Assembly (NCBI GenBank): GCA_900155495.1
Contig: FTLJ01000644.1
Coordinates: 1-63,584 of the forward strand
Direction of reading: 5' to 3'
Length of the DNA: 63,584 nt
Source of the DNA: Porogramme epimiltina
Taxonomy: Eukaryota > Basidiomycota > Agaricomycetes > Polyporales > Polyporaceae
Of this stretch, positions 11,811-25,111 are shown piece by piece. Below the pieces are notes generated by a model that was not told where the DNA came from, ran no database searches, and worked only from the letters and a program-made list of their open reading frames with translations. Position numbers and translations under genes: made by a program. Positions within the stretch are counted from its first letter, which is position 1, and every line of letters starts with the position of its first letter.

Positions 11811-13322
11811 TCAGACCCCGTCTTTCTCGGTGACCTTGGTCCTAGTGGCTTGCGAGCTGCTGTTGAGCCAGGCGTCCGCGCGTCCAATAAGGCGTCCGGG
11901 GTGGAAGAAGTTGAGGGTGTACATGGCGAGGACAATCATCGCGCCGTCTAGGACGTCTAATGAGGGCATCCTTTCAGCGAAACACCCAAGAAACAGAAGG
12001 AAATGACTTACTGAAGTAGACCTGGGTGGTTATAATGACTCCGCGCCAGCCGTCCGAGAGTTCCTGTAGAACAAGACGGAAGTTAAGCCGAAAAGACCAT
12101 AGTTTAGGCCGAATGATGCTTACAATCAGCCTGTAGATAGATCTTGGAAAACAGTAAACGGGAGTATTAGCTATGTGCACAGAAAACGTGTGACTACGAT
12201 GACATACCGAATGAGCAAGAAGATTGACTCGACCCCTAATCCCATAAGCATGAGCTTCGTTCTTCGTTCCACAGGCTCGCGGTGGGCATGGGTATGACCA
12301 GCCCTTTTGAAGGGTTGATCGTATGCGTAGCGGAGAACGAATTCCGCAGCAAGTGATACGTAGACTACCAACGCCACTGATTCGTAGTCAGACCTAGCTT
12401 AGAAGGGCCATAGACCAGCGGAGGACGGAGAAATACCTAGTTGGAACGCAACACCGGCCAGCATGATATTTCCTCCCTAGGTATACAAACAGTAGTGTGA
12501 AACCTTGGCATAGAGAAGCGTTCTACCTGAAAATACGCACGGGTTTGGGGTTGTTACCGTTCTTGACTGCGATAGAAGCCCTGGCGCCACCGATAGCTTG
12601 GATTATCAACGCGATAATATCCTAGTTTTCCGGAAGCCGTCAGATCACCTGAGACATCACGGAGGTTCAACGCCCCTCCTTACACATGTCAAGAATATGG
12701 TGGTGTCTAAGGTACAAATCGACAAGGGTAAGCTTCGACAATTTCGAATGGGCTATCAGGGACATACACATCTTCGCCGACAACCGACTATATGCCTGAC
12801 CCATGCGATGCATAATCTGCCCAAGGATAATGAAGTTGGCCGCGATGAGGGGAGTAGGTGCAATAATGGTGGTGGATATCCTGGTCAGACCCAGTAGTGA
12901 ATAACCGAGAAAGGACGCAAGATATCATATACGTACTGCATTAGATACGGCGTGATCAGAAACGCATTCTGGCTAGACCAGAGGCGAGCAGACCAACCAA
13001 GGATTTCTCCGATCCCGGCAGTTACAGCAGTCGGTATGAGCCACCACAGCCGTGAGTGGGCTGTTTGACCGACATGAATCGCTAAGGGGGCATAAGCCGG
13101 GGACGGAGCGCATATACGTGAAGGACAGCACCTGTCGACACGGAGAACAGCACGAGGAACATGATACAGATCCACTCTGTAGGCACATACCCATACGGAT
13201 TGATTGGCTGACGTGTCGTCGAGGTCGCTGTGGAGATGGGAGAGACGGTGAGCTTCCTATGTGTGCCAGGAAGAGGAGACGTATAGATACACACCGAGTA
13301 TTGAGCTGCTAGACGACGACAT
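11811..13322 (-). CDS. RTA1-like seven-TM protein (lipid-translocating exporter family)
   Basis: A multi-exon gene that can be joined in frame throughout. It starts at ATG 13322 (MSSSSSSIL); exon 2 gives NPYGYVPTEWICIMFLVLFSV. Later exons read SRLWWLIPTAVTAGIGEILGW, WSSQNAFLITPYLMQ, STTIIAPTPLIAANFIILG, TTIFLTC, DIIALIIQAIGGARAS, GGNIMLAGVAFQL, ALVVYVSLAAEFVLRYAYDQ and ELSDGWRGVIITTQVYF, ending in DGAMIVLAMYTLNFFHPGRL. These are hallmark blocks of the RTA1 family (PF04479), known from yeast RTA1 and RSB1 in resistance to 7-aminocholesterol and in sphingoid-base export. The stop is at 11813-11811 after a short polar tail. About ten small introns, mostly 48-70 nt, are needed. Localisation is likely the plasma membrane or ER. 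No lesion was found. Confidence 0.88.
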
Positions 13323-16300
13323 CGGAGGGTGTCAAATCACAGGAGCCACGAAAGGAACAGGGGGGGAAGGGCAGAGATGTCCTCGGAGAGCGAGAAGGTA
13401 CCCTTGCGAGAATTTCCCCTTTATATGCTCCCAATCCACTCTTGCTACCGCCACCCGGGCCATAGTGCCTGACGCGAACAGTATGCATTTCGGGGCAGAT
13501 CGACTGGTGGTTTCGATTATGATATGTTGCGCGCAGCATCCAGTCATATCCTATCGATGGCCGGGAACTATAATGCACGGGGGTGTGGTAAACAGGAGTT
13601 CCAGCGAGGCTCGGGGCTGATATCCGGGCCTCTCATGAATGACGTGCCGAGCTGAGAAAACTTGAAATTGCCCAGGCCGACAAGTCCACTGAACATGCAA
13701 CCCAACGTCTGCTGCGCTCCATAAGTGGTGCATACTATGGGTCCATACGGGAGACACATACTGGATCTTTTTTGTCCACGTTCATTGAAGTCGTGAATGG
13801 ATGAGAAGCTGAGCGATTAAGGGGTTTGAAAGCGATTCGAAAAGCGCCCGTGTCCGGATACAGACGTCGGAGGTGGCTGTACTTGCGGGCGCCGGTCGGC
13901 TTCCATGTCGGCCCGCTTATATGCCCACATAATCCAACCGCTTTGCCACCGGAAATGTCCCGGGGGTCTTACGCTCGTCATCTCTCGCCCCGATCAGTAA
14001 GACTTACGAGGGCAACATTGTGACTGCGTATTTCGACAGTAGTACTTACCCGGTAGAGCCATGCGGTGATTGCAAATGCTAGCAACGACAGTGCGCGGCA
14101 TTGCAGATCGCCGGGGTCAGCATTAAAACAAACACAATTAGAACACGAAGTCAAGAATCCCGCTATCAACGGTGTAGAGCTTACGGCGGAGTTTCAGGGC
14201 GGAATGCTGGTTTTGTCGCCACCCATTGAACCGACTATTCAGCCAAGGCACAAGCAACAACTGGTTCCGCAATTCGTTCTTCCGCTTGCAAGTATCTCGT
14301 TGTTCAACTCCACCAGGGAGTTGCTTCGGTCCGGTATCCGTGGAGCACGTAGCACTCATTACTGAGGAAGCAAGTCAAAATTAGCGACACATACACTTGA
14401 GTATTCATAACGACAAGTGACAGGTGAACGCACCTCGAAAAACCTTATGGTCACCTGCACTCGGGATTCACAGCATATAATGGTAGGTGAACACAAGGAA
14501 TATATCATCGGGAACCCACACTAAGTCCACGCAAATTTGTATCCAGGAGCACTCTTCAGAACGGACAGGGTTTGAAATCTGTCAATGTCACGTATACAGC
14601 GCTCGCGCACAGGATACTCGCTCTATACCGACATCTTAGTCGCCTCGAGCACAGAAGACGTCCAGACTCCTGGCTTGTTCAGCCGAGATCTCCCCGCAAT
14701 CATGATTGCCAGAGCAATCGAATATAAGAATACTGTCACATTTCCGTGAAAGTTAGTTCAGAGGTCCAACATACAACGAGAATGAGTGCTGCTCACGGAT
14801 GAGTGAGGTTAGGAAAGAAAAGATCACAACGAATCGCGTGTTGTCACACACGGCATTCGCATCGAGCCGTTCCTCTATGGATGGAGAAGCATCGCATGTT
14901 CTCAGAAAGTCTATCCCGGCATCGTGAAGGGCGATGGAGCCGACGGAGATCCAAGCTCCTCCCAGGAAGACTACACAGGAAGTTATGCGACGCCATTAAT
15001 CCACCAAGCCTCGGCTCACTCACGCAGCGACACGAGCTCTGAAGGGATAGTGGAGCTCAGCGAGCCATCCATAAAGTCTCGCAACATCCTGCGAAAAGAA
15101 ACCCCGTCAATATGTGGACGATTAGGGCAGTGAAGATATTGCATCGTACATTGGTGGGATAGTTAAGAGCGTTCCAACACCAGCGACGATGCCCAAGCTA
15201 GAATAGATCGAGAATCGAGAGGTTTGTCCACTCGGGATGTTCCCATCGGTCCGTGCACTGTACGCCAGCGCAGCGACACCGAACACGGTAGCAAGAGCTG
15301 CGGAACGAGTCACGTTAAGTGGACATGTGTGCAGTATTAAGAAATAGAGACATGCCTAGAGAGACGAGACGATAGGCGTAGAGTAAAGACATTATGAGCA
15401 GAGAGTATAGAGGATAGCGTAGTGGGATGCCAACGAGTGTGAGCGCATCGTCAGGGAGAATACAGGATGTATATCCTAGCAAGCGTCTGGATGACTGTGC
15501 GAGGTCGCAGCACTCTCAGACACCAACACTTCCGCAGGTCGACATACCAACGGGCTGCGAACGAGCGTACTACTTGTACGCCACTGTCACTGTTTTCGAC
15601 GGGAGCTTAACCGCGTAGCGCACCTGTGGTTGCATGATAACAAGGTGAGTTCCTAGGAGGCCCGCCGTCTAGAAGACTCGGAAGCCTGGTACCTGCCAAT
15701 ATGACTCCACATGCTCTATCGTCAAGGTGGACGGAGGTCGAGGAGTGAGCGGAGAGCTTAGACACTCCGTGGTGCTGCTGATGGAACGCTCTCACGCACG
15801 TTCTCGAGTGCATTCTGGTCTCGAGTTTCGAGCGTAGTTCCATCACGTCTATGACATATCTGGCGGTTGTGAACACCGCACTATAAGTAAGCTGTATATG
15901 AGCACGGCCGAAAGCGATGCAAACGGAACACACGGGACCTACCTAGGCGTTACAAGTATGACTGGCACGTTCCATGCCTGGGTTCATGCCCTCCAGATGG
16001 TGGGTCAAAGAGACAGGATTTGGTCGAGGCTCGAGCCCAAATCTACCGGGGAAGACTTTGGACTGCCAATTATGGTGTGTCACCATAGTCTTGGCGTCAG
16101 GCACGGCGGGCCGGGACTTGCCGTTTACGGCCCTCCGACGAGTTTCGGAAGCGGACGCGGAACGGCCGCCTCAAGGTGACTGCCACCCACTGCCAGCCAT
16201 CGACTTGCTTTACAAGCTAAGTGACGCGAACCGCGGGGTGCTGTCCACACTCTATCAACCCCGCTGGCACCCTGCCTACTCATTCCCCGACGTACGCCAA

Positions 16301-16744
16301 CCGACGGTAGCCAGCGGCGGCCATGGCATTTCCGTTCCGTTCCGTTCTGATAGAAGAAGCTCCGCGATATACAAATAAGTTACATATCTACCACCACCGT
16401 CGGCAGGGAGAGCACCGGTCACACGCGAACGGCGTCCTGGCAGCGGTCACCAACCATCATGCGCATGCGCAGCAGAGCAGTCGTATTATTGAGGGCCCGG
16501 GGGCACACACATGCGCGGCACGGCGTCGCGCGGGGCGCGGGAACGAACTCGGGAGGGCGCAGCCGTCCCCGTCGGCCGCACCGCCGCACGCGCACGCGCA
16601 CGGACGGACGACTGCGACTGAGCGTGTGGTGGATGAGGCAGGTGGCATGCACAAAACGAACGTACAAGGGGCGCCGCGAGCAAGCGGGCGCAGTGCGAGA
16701 AACGATCGACCCAAGGTCCCGACTATTATAGTATACACACTGTC
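13323..16744 (-). other. No confident gene; membrane-protein-like fragments on the minus strand
   Basis: About 3.4 kb without a gene I can assemble. On the minus strand several pieces look like exons of a polytopic membrane protein: near 15460-15330 (LYSLLIMSLLYAYRLVSL), 15303-15125 (ALATVFGVAALAYSA...SLGIVAGVGTLLTIP), 15150-15090 (NIFTALIVHILTGFLFAG) and 14760-14640 (VTVFLYSIALAIMIAGRS, then a stop). A piece at 14150-13980 (LQCRALSLLAFAITAWLYR) is also hydrophobic. I could not join them with consistent splice phases. They may be a real gene with tiny exons or a relic. The 16300-16700 part is GC-rich with no coding character. Confidence 0.3.
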
Positions 16745-17491
16745 TTAGTGCTTCTTCTTGCCGCCGACGTTGAAGTCGGTCCAGACGGGGTTGCCGCTCG
16801 ATGCGCACGATACGGCAAAGCCAGTGAGACCGGCACAGTAGGCGAGGACTGTTGGAAGAAAGCAAAAATTAAGACGGTGCGCGACAATCCCACATACAAG
16901 AGACTCACGGAGGGCGCCAGTGACGATAGAGAAGATCATAAGGGTCTGCGCATCCGTGCAGAGGCCAGTGAGCGTGGTGTCAACGGCGGCGCAATTCTTG
17001 AATGCGCCGCCAGTGATGCCCATGGTCTTAACACCGACAATGATCCAAAAGACGCCAACGCCAGCTGCGGGTCTTTTATAAACGCAGGCGCAGAACAAGG
17101 TGGACGAGCAACATACCCAACCACACGAGCTCGGCAAGCACAGTTGCGCTGTATGACTTCTCTTGCGCCATGTCATATGTCAAACTAAACACAAAACTTG
17201 GTTTAGCGGTGCATTCGAGGGAAATTAGGGCTTAAACGTACATGAGTGGCAGCGAGAGAATTGTCAGCTCGCCCGCGGCGACACCAAGGGTAGCGAAATC
17301 CTTGCTCCCAGGGTACACCAACGCGGCGGATTGCGTGAGGGTCAAGGAGCTCATCGCATGAGAGATAATGGCCGTGATGGCGGCCACAGCTGTTGGAGCG
17401 CCGCATCGTATCAGCGCCGCTCCAGCGCAGCGAGAAGAGAAGAGCACGACGTACTGAAGATAACCTCGCGGACAGTGACGATCCAAACCAT
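16745..17491 (-). CDS. MARVEL-like four-TM membrane protein
   Basis: Starts at ATG 17491 (MVWIVTVREVIF), with the stop at 16747-16745. Joined exons give about 170 residues: TVAAITAIISHAMSSL, TLGVAAGELTILSLPLM, SYSATVLAELVWLAGVGVFW, a Cys-bearing lumenal loop (NCAAVDTTLTGLCTDAQT) and the last span followed by the tail FNVGGKKKH. The short N-terminus, four hydrophobic spans and paired cysteines between spans 3 and 4 match fungal MARVEL-domain proteins. The gene at 47540-48608 has the same plan. MARVEL proteins organise membrane domains and vesicle membranes. The basic KKKH tail is lysine-rich near the end, but I would not call it an ER signal. Introns begin with GTACGT, GTACGT, GTATGT and GTGAGT. 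Confidence 0.72.
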
Positions 17492-20026
17492 GGTGCGCAA
17501 TCCGGTACGCAAGAAGAAAGACAGAAGCGGGCGACGAAACTGCACAGAAAGGGACCAGCCAGGGCAAATGGGGTGACACAGTTGGCGGACGCCGCCTTTT
17601 ATAAGCCGTCTCACGCAGCATCATCGTGGTGCCGCAAACAGATCAGGCCCGGATGCCGCAAGGCCGATGGCGATCTGACGGAAGCGGTGACTAGCCGCGA
17701 GCGCAGCGCCGCTCCCCGAGTATAAATATCTGGCTACCGGTTGCCCGCCCGCGGCGGCGGTGGACGGCGATGCCCTGCAACTCTGTGCAGCGCATTCGAT
17801 GGTCGCTGTACCTGCCATGGCCACGGTGAGCAGGACGTCCAGGGACCACAGTCCGTGTAAGGTCTCGCCTGATTGATCTCGATCACGGACGCCCGCCACA
17901 CGTTGAGTAGGGATCTCCCGACGGTTGCCGCATCTGGACAAAGGCTTGCACGGTGCCGAGGGCCTGGCCGCACCGTTTCCACCTCAACGGAAGCATCAAT
18001 AATACTCACTTAAGATGTCCCTTACCTATCAATCTGCGGTCAGTAAGCCACAAGTCACCTCCGTCCAATTTGTATTAAAGCCGCATGTCCATCTGCCCCT
18101 CCTGCGCCGTCAAAGAAACGCAATGAAGGGTGTGCATGTGAAGACAATGAAAGGATGACGCTTGCCTGCCCGCACGTCCTATTGTTGGGTTGGCTCCGAT
18201 GTCTTTTTATGTCGTGCGAAGGCATGCGTAGTGGACAGGCAAGAGTTGCCGGGGAGACAGGAAGTCGGCGGCGAACTTCCCACGGCGTTGTCGAGTGCGA
18301 CGATCGCTGGCGGTGGCTAGCGCTCTTTAGCGCTCCGATAAACTTGGAAGTTGCCGGTCCAGGCGCCGCCTCGACCCCCGAGCGCGGAGCCGCGGCCTTC
18401 AGACCTGCGCAAGCGCAAAAAGCCAAGCCCAACATCGAGACACGAACAACGCGCGGAGGAGTCCATGGCCACAGGTATCTACAACGGACCTCCAGCGATC
18501 ACCGAAGACACGATGTCGATGCCACCAAGTGACTTCTATCTTGACGTCCGCTTATTTCGCCTTCTACTCTCGCGGCTGCCACCGTGCCCACTCCTGCATA
18601 GCGGCGTGCGAGATGCGATGTCTGGCACATCACTCCATTGTGGCACTGACAGGACAGTCCTAGTTTCAGATGGTGACTTGACGTATAGCATGGAGATATT
18701 CCGCGGTGAATAGTTGACGGTCGGCGAGCTCGTTAACGACGGTGCATTACTGCCGGGAAGCTCGACCAAGTTCACGGTGTCTTCGAGACTATGAAGCTCA
18801 CAAAATCAGGATCGCAGTGACTGTTCAGCATAAGCGAATCACATAGTTAGGCTTCGCATCGACATCACCTGTGATCTGTTACAGCCTGATCGAGGAAAAG
18901 ACGCCAGGACGCCTCCGTCTGTGTGGCATGACATCATGTCAGCTCCCCTGGTGTTGCAGATCATGATATGGTCCTGAAATACACCTCGGCGCGACGTGGG
19001 GGCGTACAGCCCGACTGGGCTCAGTAGACAGCTCCTCTGGTGGGCGCGCGGGGTCTATAATTGAGAATATGTAATTGTGGATGAATGCGAGGGCGAGCCG
19101 AGGATGCTCGAATCAAACCTTGGTTGGCGAGCCTTTAGAAGCTGCTCGGACGTCCTCACCGCTCGTTCTTCTCTAACCACCACCTAACCTTACGCTTCGC
19201 TTCTAGTGTATATCGCTGCCATCCTAGGAAACCGTTGCTCCCATATGCTTCAGTGTATTCACCACGTGATCTATGAGAGGTGAGGCCCGACATGATTACT
19301 AGATATCCTTGAGAACGTGGTGGACACGGGCTAGGATGCTGCGCTCTTCACTGTTCAGTACGCACCCGGAGGACTGCCTAGCTGTGGTACAATGTACACT
19401 ATAGACGTAAGTCTTTCGCCGCGCACTCGGTCGGCGCTTGTTTCAGCGCCTCATCTCGATGGGGTTCTCCTCCCACCGCTCGCAGTCCGCTACTTACGGA
19501 CATCTTATCTCCACTCTCGTCCAAACTTTCAAGCTCTCCTACTTCAGGAAGCCAACACGCGGCTCGAGCAAGAAAAAAGAAGCCATGCTATAACGCTCGC
19601 TCTCTAGCACTAAAAGCGACAGCACATGCATACTGCTACAACAGCCAGCCGGCGCCGCCGCGCGCGCGCGAGCGCTACAGCGTCATTACTGTGACGATCC
19701 GGCCGCGCGCCAAAGGGGGCAATTATCCAAGATTACAGGCGTGTGTGTCGCGCGCGTCGGGGAGGGTTCGTGAGTTCGTCGGGGCCCCTGATGAGAGGGG
19801 CCGTGCCCTGTCGTGGTCAGTGGGTGGTGGTGGTGGTGGTGGGGAGGCAGGTGTGTGGGGTGGGTGTGGGGTTAGGGCGGTCTCCTGAGACCGCCGTCGG
19901 CGGCCCGTCGAGGACAAACGCGACCGCCTGGACGGGGTCGGCCGGGCGGTCGGGGGCACGGGGGGTGACGAGGCGCGCGGGGTATCGGGCCCTGGGAGGG
20001 CTGTTGAAGCCGGGTCGGCGGGCGGC
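17492..20026. other. Intergenic, 2.5 kb, no gene seen
   Basis: Lies upstream of the MARVEL-like gene and downstream of the permease. It holds short frames only. There are simple-sequence tracts near 19650-19670 (CG-rich alternating) and 19824-19845 (GTG triplets), just past the permease stop. No RNA gene or transposon signature was recognised. Confidence 0.55.
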
Positions 20027-22874
20027 TCAGACGGTCTGGGCGATCTCCGCCTTCTCGTTGTACGTGGGCGGGAGCACGTTGACGTCCGTCGCGGTCGCGA
20101 GGTCTGCGCGGTTCGACTGGGGGCCCTTGTAGTGGCGACGGCCTCCGGCGAAGTACCAGATGCTGTAGAAAAGTGTCAGAGGGAGAAGCGTGGTTGATTG
20201 GTGTTACTCACAGGGAGAGGAGGATGACGCCACCGGTGATGGGCTACGGCAGACTTGTCAGTATCCGAGGGTGGGAGAAAAGCAGGTAGGACTCACAGCG
20301 GCGTAGTTCATGGTCTCCCCCGTTACAGGGAGGTAAGTGGGGAGCGCGAAAATGACGCAGACGAAGCACGTCCAAAGGACGCAAATCACATTCGCAGACC
20401 AGCCGAGGAGGCCCTCTCCCATGTAGAACGGACCGGGCGTGAACTTGACCTCCGGGTGGTTTCTGAAGTACCGGCGGCTATTTGATGACATTAGCACGCT
20501 CCTCATTCTGGAATGCATTGTAACACATACCAGAAGATCGGGATAATGTACGAGAAGTCGAGCGCCATTGCAGTCATCGCGAAGATGGCGTTTACGGCAA
20601 TGGGGCTCGCAAGGTCAAGGAGACCAGGGAGGATCGAGATAACGGTGACGAGACCGATGGAACGGAGCGGGGTCTGCGTCCTCGGGCTGATGTGGCCGAA
20701 GTATCCGCGGTCGGGGAGACCCTTGTCGCGGCTGAACGCATACACCGTGCGTGACACAGCCTGGAGGGCCGTCTGGCAGACGAAGAATGCGGTGAAGCAG
20801 ACGAACACCTTCAGAGAGAGGCGTTAGTGAGTAAGAGCGTGGAAAATGTTGCCAAAAGACGGCGTACCCAAACGAAGAGTGCGCCGGGCTTGCCCATGCG
20901 CAGGACCATGATCTAAGAAAGACAAACGTCAGCATGGAAAGCAAGTTTTATTCGTACAAATTAGCGTACGTCAAGGAAAGCAGATCCGGAGGTCCCAGGG
21001 AGATCCTCGCTGTACAAGACATCAGTCTGTGCATTCCTTCCAAATGTATTGCTGTGACTTACAAGGGGCCCGAGCAAAGGACAAGGACGATGTTCAGAAC
21101 CCATCCAATGAGGCCAGTTCCGATAACTATCTCAAAACATTAGTTTTCTCTGGGCTCCCGTAAGACTAAACCACTTACCCGCAATGAAAATGGCGGAGGG
21201 TGCCGCGTAAGCGGCGCGCTTGACTTCTTCCCTGCAAGAAAAGTATGGGCATATGCGTTTCTCGATGTGTTAAGCGACAAAACTTACGAGATGTGGGCCG
21301 TCGCGTCATAGTCCTAGATAATCCCAAGTCAGATCACTCAATGATTCGTTTTGACCCCTGGTCAATATACATACCGTCATCTATACGGGGAGGGAATCGT
21401 CAATACAACCATGTGGAGAGGGAGGGCCATCACATACCGTCCACTGTACGCTGAGCAGGCCGAAAAGGAAGGCAATACCATCGTTCCATCCACGCCCCGA
21501 GGGGTTCAGACTTCCGGTTTGGTTGATGAACCCGGCGCTGCCGAACACATACGATGCAGGATGCATCTCGCTGCGAGGGGTTGTGGCCAGGAGGACGATG
21601 ATAATGACTATAGTGACGTCAGAACAACCGCGATACGATGAGGAAGGATGCTGCGTACTAAAGGTAGCACCAAGGTTCACAAACACGAATCCGCTGGTCA
21701 GGCGAGCAAGTTGCCGAGTCGCAAGGCAGTTCTGTGAAAACCAGTAAGGATATAACCATACGACCAGTGGGGTCGGCACCTACCAAGATGCCGTGGAGGA
21801 CAAGCAAACCGGCGAAGAGGCCCACACTCTTGCCGGCGGTGATTGTGAAGTCACCGTCCTGCAGAACGAAAGTTTTAAGATTTTACTTCACAATGTGGCA
21901 AGGGAGCACGAACCTTGCCGACCACAACTGCCGCCCAGATCATGTTTGCGAGACCAAACTCGGTGGAGGACAGACCAAGGATCTGGCCAAGAATGTTCAG
22001 CCATCCTACGACCCAACCGACGATGGCGCGGTGTTTACGGGGTACGAGCTGCGCCGATGCGGTATACCTAGAGTAAAATCCGTGAGGTATGGTAGCATGT
22101 AGAAAAAAAAGGAGCTTACAGCCCGCCGCAAGTGGGGAAAGCGCTGACGATCTCGGCAATGCTGGCGCCTGCGAGTAGGTCAGCTCCGTCCGGACAATGT
22201 GCCCAGTCGAGACGTAGGTTCCATGTAAACTTTGTTCGGCACAGCTATAGCATCCGACCCTTAAAAAGAAACACCAACGCGCGAAATCAACGCATGCCGT
22301 CAGCGCTGCGCAGCTGCAGCGCGCAAGCGAATTCTTCCGGGGTGTATGTCGGCGCGCAACATGGCCAAAAAGATGAAAGGGAACCGAGTTGGGTGGAGGA
22401 GACACCCCAACCGCCCGGCCGCGTGACTGAAGGTTGTGCTCATGGGGGAGGAGCAGCGGATAGTGTGCGTCATTCCGATAGGCCCGGAGCGACGGCGAAG
22501 CGAGGCATGGGAAGGAGAGATACGCACCCAGTGTGAAGCACATTGCCGCACCCAAGATCCAGCACCATGTTACCGACGAGGGGCCTCCGAGGGTGAAGGG
22601 GGTGTTGAAGGTAGTCGCGACACTGGAGCAAAGGCCCATGATGCTGAACGCAAAGCTGATCTGTGGACAGAAAACAATCAGAGGACACTCAGGGATAAGG
22701 CGCAGGTGCGCGCACCGTGGCGACATTGGAGAACTCGCGCTTGAAGGACGGGACATATCCAATTTCGAGAAGCTTGTTGTCGTCATCGAGGGAGTTGTCG
22801 CTGCCGCTCGCGACTGAACGGGAGTCGGCCTGAGCGTCCTTCTTGAGCGGGAGGGCGGGGGCTGGCGCGGACAT
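20027..22874 (-). CDS. Amino-acid/GABA-choline-type permease (APC superfamily)
   Basis: Starts at ATG 22874 with a polar Ser/Asp-rich N-terminus, then LEIGYVPSFKREFSNVAT, the standard lead-in of fungal GABA/choline permeases. More than ten exons carry about twelve spans: ISFAFSIMGLCSSVATTF, ASIAEIVSAFPTCGGLY, VVGWLNILGQILGLSSTEFG, AAPSAIFIAVIGTGLIGWVL, FVCQTALQAVSRTVYAFSRD, GLPDRGYFGHISPRTQTP and FAMTAMALDFSYIIPIF. The C-terminal exon is WYFAGGRRHYKGPQSN...AEIAQTV with the stop at 20029-20027. The 'GGLYTASA' and 'FSRDKGLP' blocks are typical of the UGA4/HNM1 branch, which imports GABA, choline or related amines at the plasma or vacuolar membrane. The estimated length of about 540 residues is usual. 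The exact substrate is uncertain. Confidence 0.9.
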
Positions 22875-25111
22875 GGTGGTCGAGAGGAAAGAGGGGCGCC
22901 AGGTGGACTGGCAGATAACGGACGACCGTCTGCGCAAATGATGGTGGACTCCGAGTGGGGGAGGGGCAGATTTCAGGTCGCGTGCGCCAAGCGACCCATG
23001 GGGCAAGCGCCGGGGGGGAAATCAAGTGCGTGGCCGGGGCCGACCCGCGCGACGCCCTGCGACACCCCGCCTGCGCCGCGCGATCGAGGCACGGCCGCCA
23101 GCACTCTGCCGCCAGCGAGAGAGGGGGCCCAGGTGGTGGACGATGGCCCCGCCCTCGCCGGGGCCTGTGGCGGCGCGCCATGCGGCGCTTTTCGCCTTTT
23201 TCGCCGACGCGATCAGCCCGCTTGGCGCACTCCCCCCGTCGCGTCCAATCACAACGCACGTGCGTCCTCCCGGTCACGCCCTCACGTCACCACGATCACG
23301 CTAGCCTTGCCCCCTGGACGAGCCTGATAAGTACCCGGTCATTAGCCTCTATCGTCCCTTGCTCTCCCAGACCTTTCCTTATCGCTCTCTTCTATCTGCG
23401 CAGCCTGTCCCGCTTGAATGCAACTCTGTTATCCTCTCTTGAAGTCATGGCGGGGTTGTGCCGTCTTGGGCCGTGTTTGGACGGATTGATCCACGCGCCA
23501 AGTGCGAGGCTGGTACGTCTTGGGCCTTGGCGCATTAGCAGCATATAAGTTGTTCATGAGAAGTGGACGTAGCACAAGACTTGGATGCTTGGCGGGACAC
23601 CTCTGTACACTTGAATGTTCGCTCTCAACGCATTTATACCTTGCTGCCCTTTCTTTCAAGCTCTCGCCATTTCCCGGCACAGTCAGCGTGTTGAGCCCCG
23701 GTGTTGCGAGACTATCCACCTTGATGGATGGTTCTCACCACCCTTGTGAGTTGAAGCTTCCCAGGACACAGCCAGACGTGGGGATGAAGAGGGACCATAC
23801 CAGTCTCGACTAATTTGGCACTCGGCGGGAATCGAAGTAGAGAGTTTGAGCATGCCGACGAAGCCGTTCGACTGGATCTACGTATGACGTTCGAGCCGCT
23901 GTCGGCCGCCTACCGAGGGAGGAAACGAACGTATTTGATCCACTCTCAGGAACCGTGGTGTGTACGTGCCGCACCACCATCCTCGGAGCTTGGACCCTCC
24001 CTAATACTGTTGACAGTCCATGACTGAGCGACGCGCATCTTCGCAGACGTCGTACCATCGCCAAACTTCCGTTTGGCGTGCTGCGCATCCTGGTCTCATC
24101 TCGAACCTCTTCCAGTGAGAGTAATTCATCACCACTGTAGCTTCCTGCACGTGGTTCCCCCTTCCATATGGCTCCCCGAACCCATGAGACATTTGACCTA
24201 CGCGGGTGACTACGGGCTCAGAGGTGAGTGGCCTCTTCCAGAACTTAGTGTTTGCCTTTGCCGGCTCATTCAGTTCAGCTCCCCGTAGGCGATCCGGCCA
24301 TGCAACTTCTGGCGCTCAACACGGCTCGACAGATGCTGCATGATCTCCGAACACAGCGGTCCTGTCCCTTTCTCAGCTCTAACCCCGCCGTCAAACCGGA
24401 ACTGATTCCGGAGGCAGTGTCGATGGGGAAGTCCCTGTGGCCTCGAACGAACAGGGGTCCTAATGTGCCACCCATTGTGGCGCCAAGCGAGCCCAACCTC
24501 TGGTATGCCCTTCCTGAACTCCCACTCAACATTCTAACCGGTCCCACCCACCAGGCAAATCGCTGCGCCTCTGCGCAAATTTAGCCTTCGAGGTGCCGAG
24601 ATGATCCTCGGTGTAAACGAGGGCCTATCAGGTATCTGATAAGATGAGCCCTACCGTGGTAATAAACTCCTCTCTCAGGAGTGCGCCCAACACACCCGCT
24701 CGTGTTAGGGCGGCCGCCTTCGCCCCCTCGTCGTTCGAATCGACGGCGGCTTCGTCCCGGCTTCTCCTTTCTTCTCATGCAAAGCAGCGTGCGGGCGGGC
24801 GTACCCCTGAAGCAGCCGACTAATTAAGCGCTTGCCGGGTCTTCTGAGCATAAACAAGCGGACGGATGGCTTCGCGCGGCGTGCCGCTCACCCAGCCCGC
24901 TCCCACGTCCGGTCCAGGGATGACAGTACGCGCTCCATTTTCCTCCCACCCCCGACTTCTCACTCACGCTCACCATGCCAGCAGGCGGGCACGGGTCGGC
25001 GGGGGATATCTGATAAGATGGGGGGAGCGAATGTATGAAAGAACTCGTCGTTCTCCCTCCCTTCATCCTCCGGGAACGCCTATCCCTCCACCTGCGCTGA
25101 CGACTCGCCGC
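22875..25111. other. Intergenic, 2.2 kb: divergent promoter region
   Basis: Separates the leftward permease from the rightward MFS gene. The first 500 bp next to the permease are very GC-rich. No coding text was recognised. Two identical 14-mers, TATCTGATAAGATG, lie at 24633-24646 and 25007-25020 and are listed separately. Confidence 0.55.
24633..25020 (+). promoter_or_regulatory. Two identical GATA-factor-like sites
   Basis: The 14-mer TATCTGATAAGATG occurs at 24633-24646 and again at 25007-25020, 374 bp apart, the second one 91 bp before the start codon of the MFS gene at 25112. Each holds the GATAAG core bound by fungal GATA factors, preceded by TATC, the reverse complement of GATA. GATA factors include the nitrogen, iron and light regulators of fungi. 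The sites are seen; the function is inferred. Confidence 0.5.

Noticed and set aside
19824..19860. GTG-triplet tract near the permease 3' end
   Set aside because: Simple-sequence tract only; no evidence of a coding or structural role.
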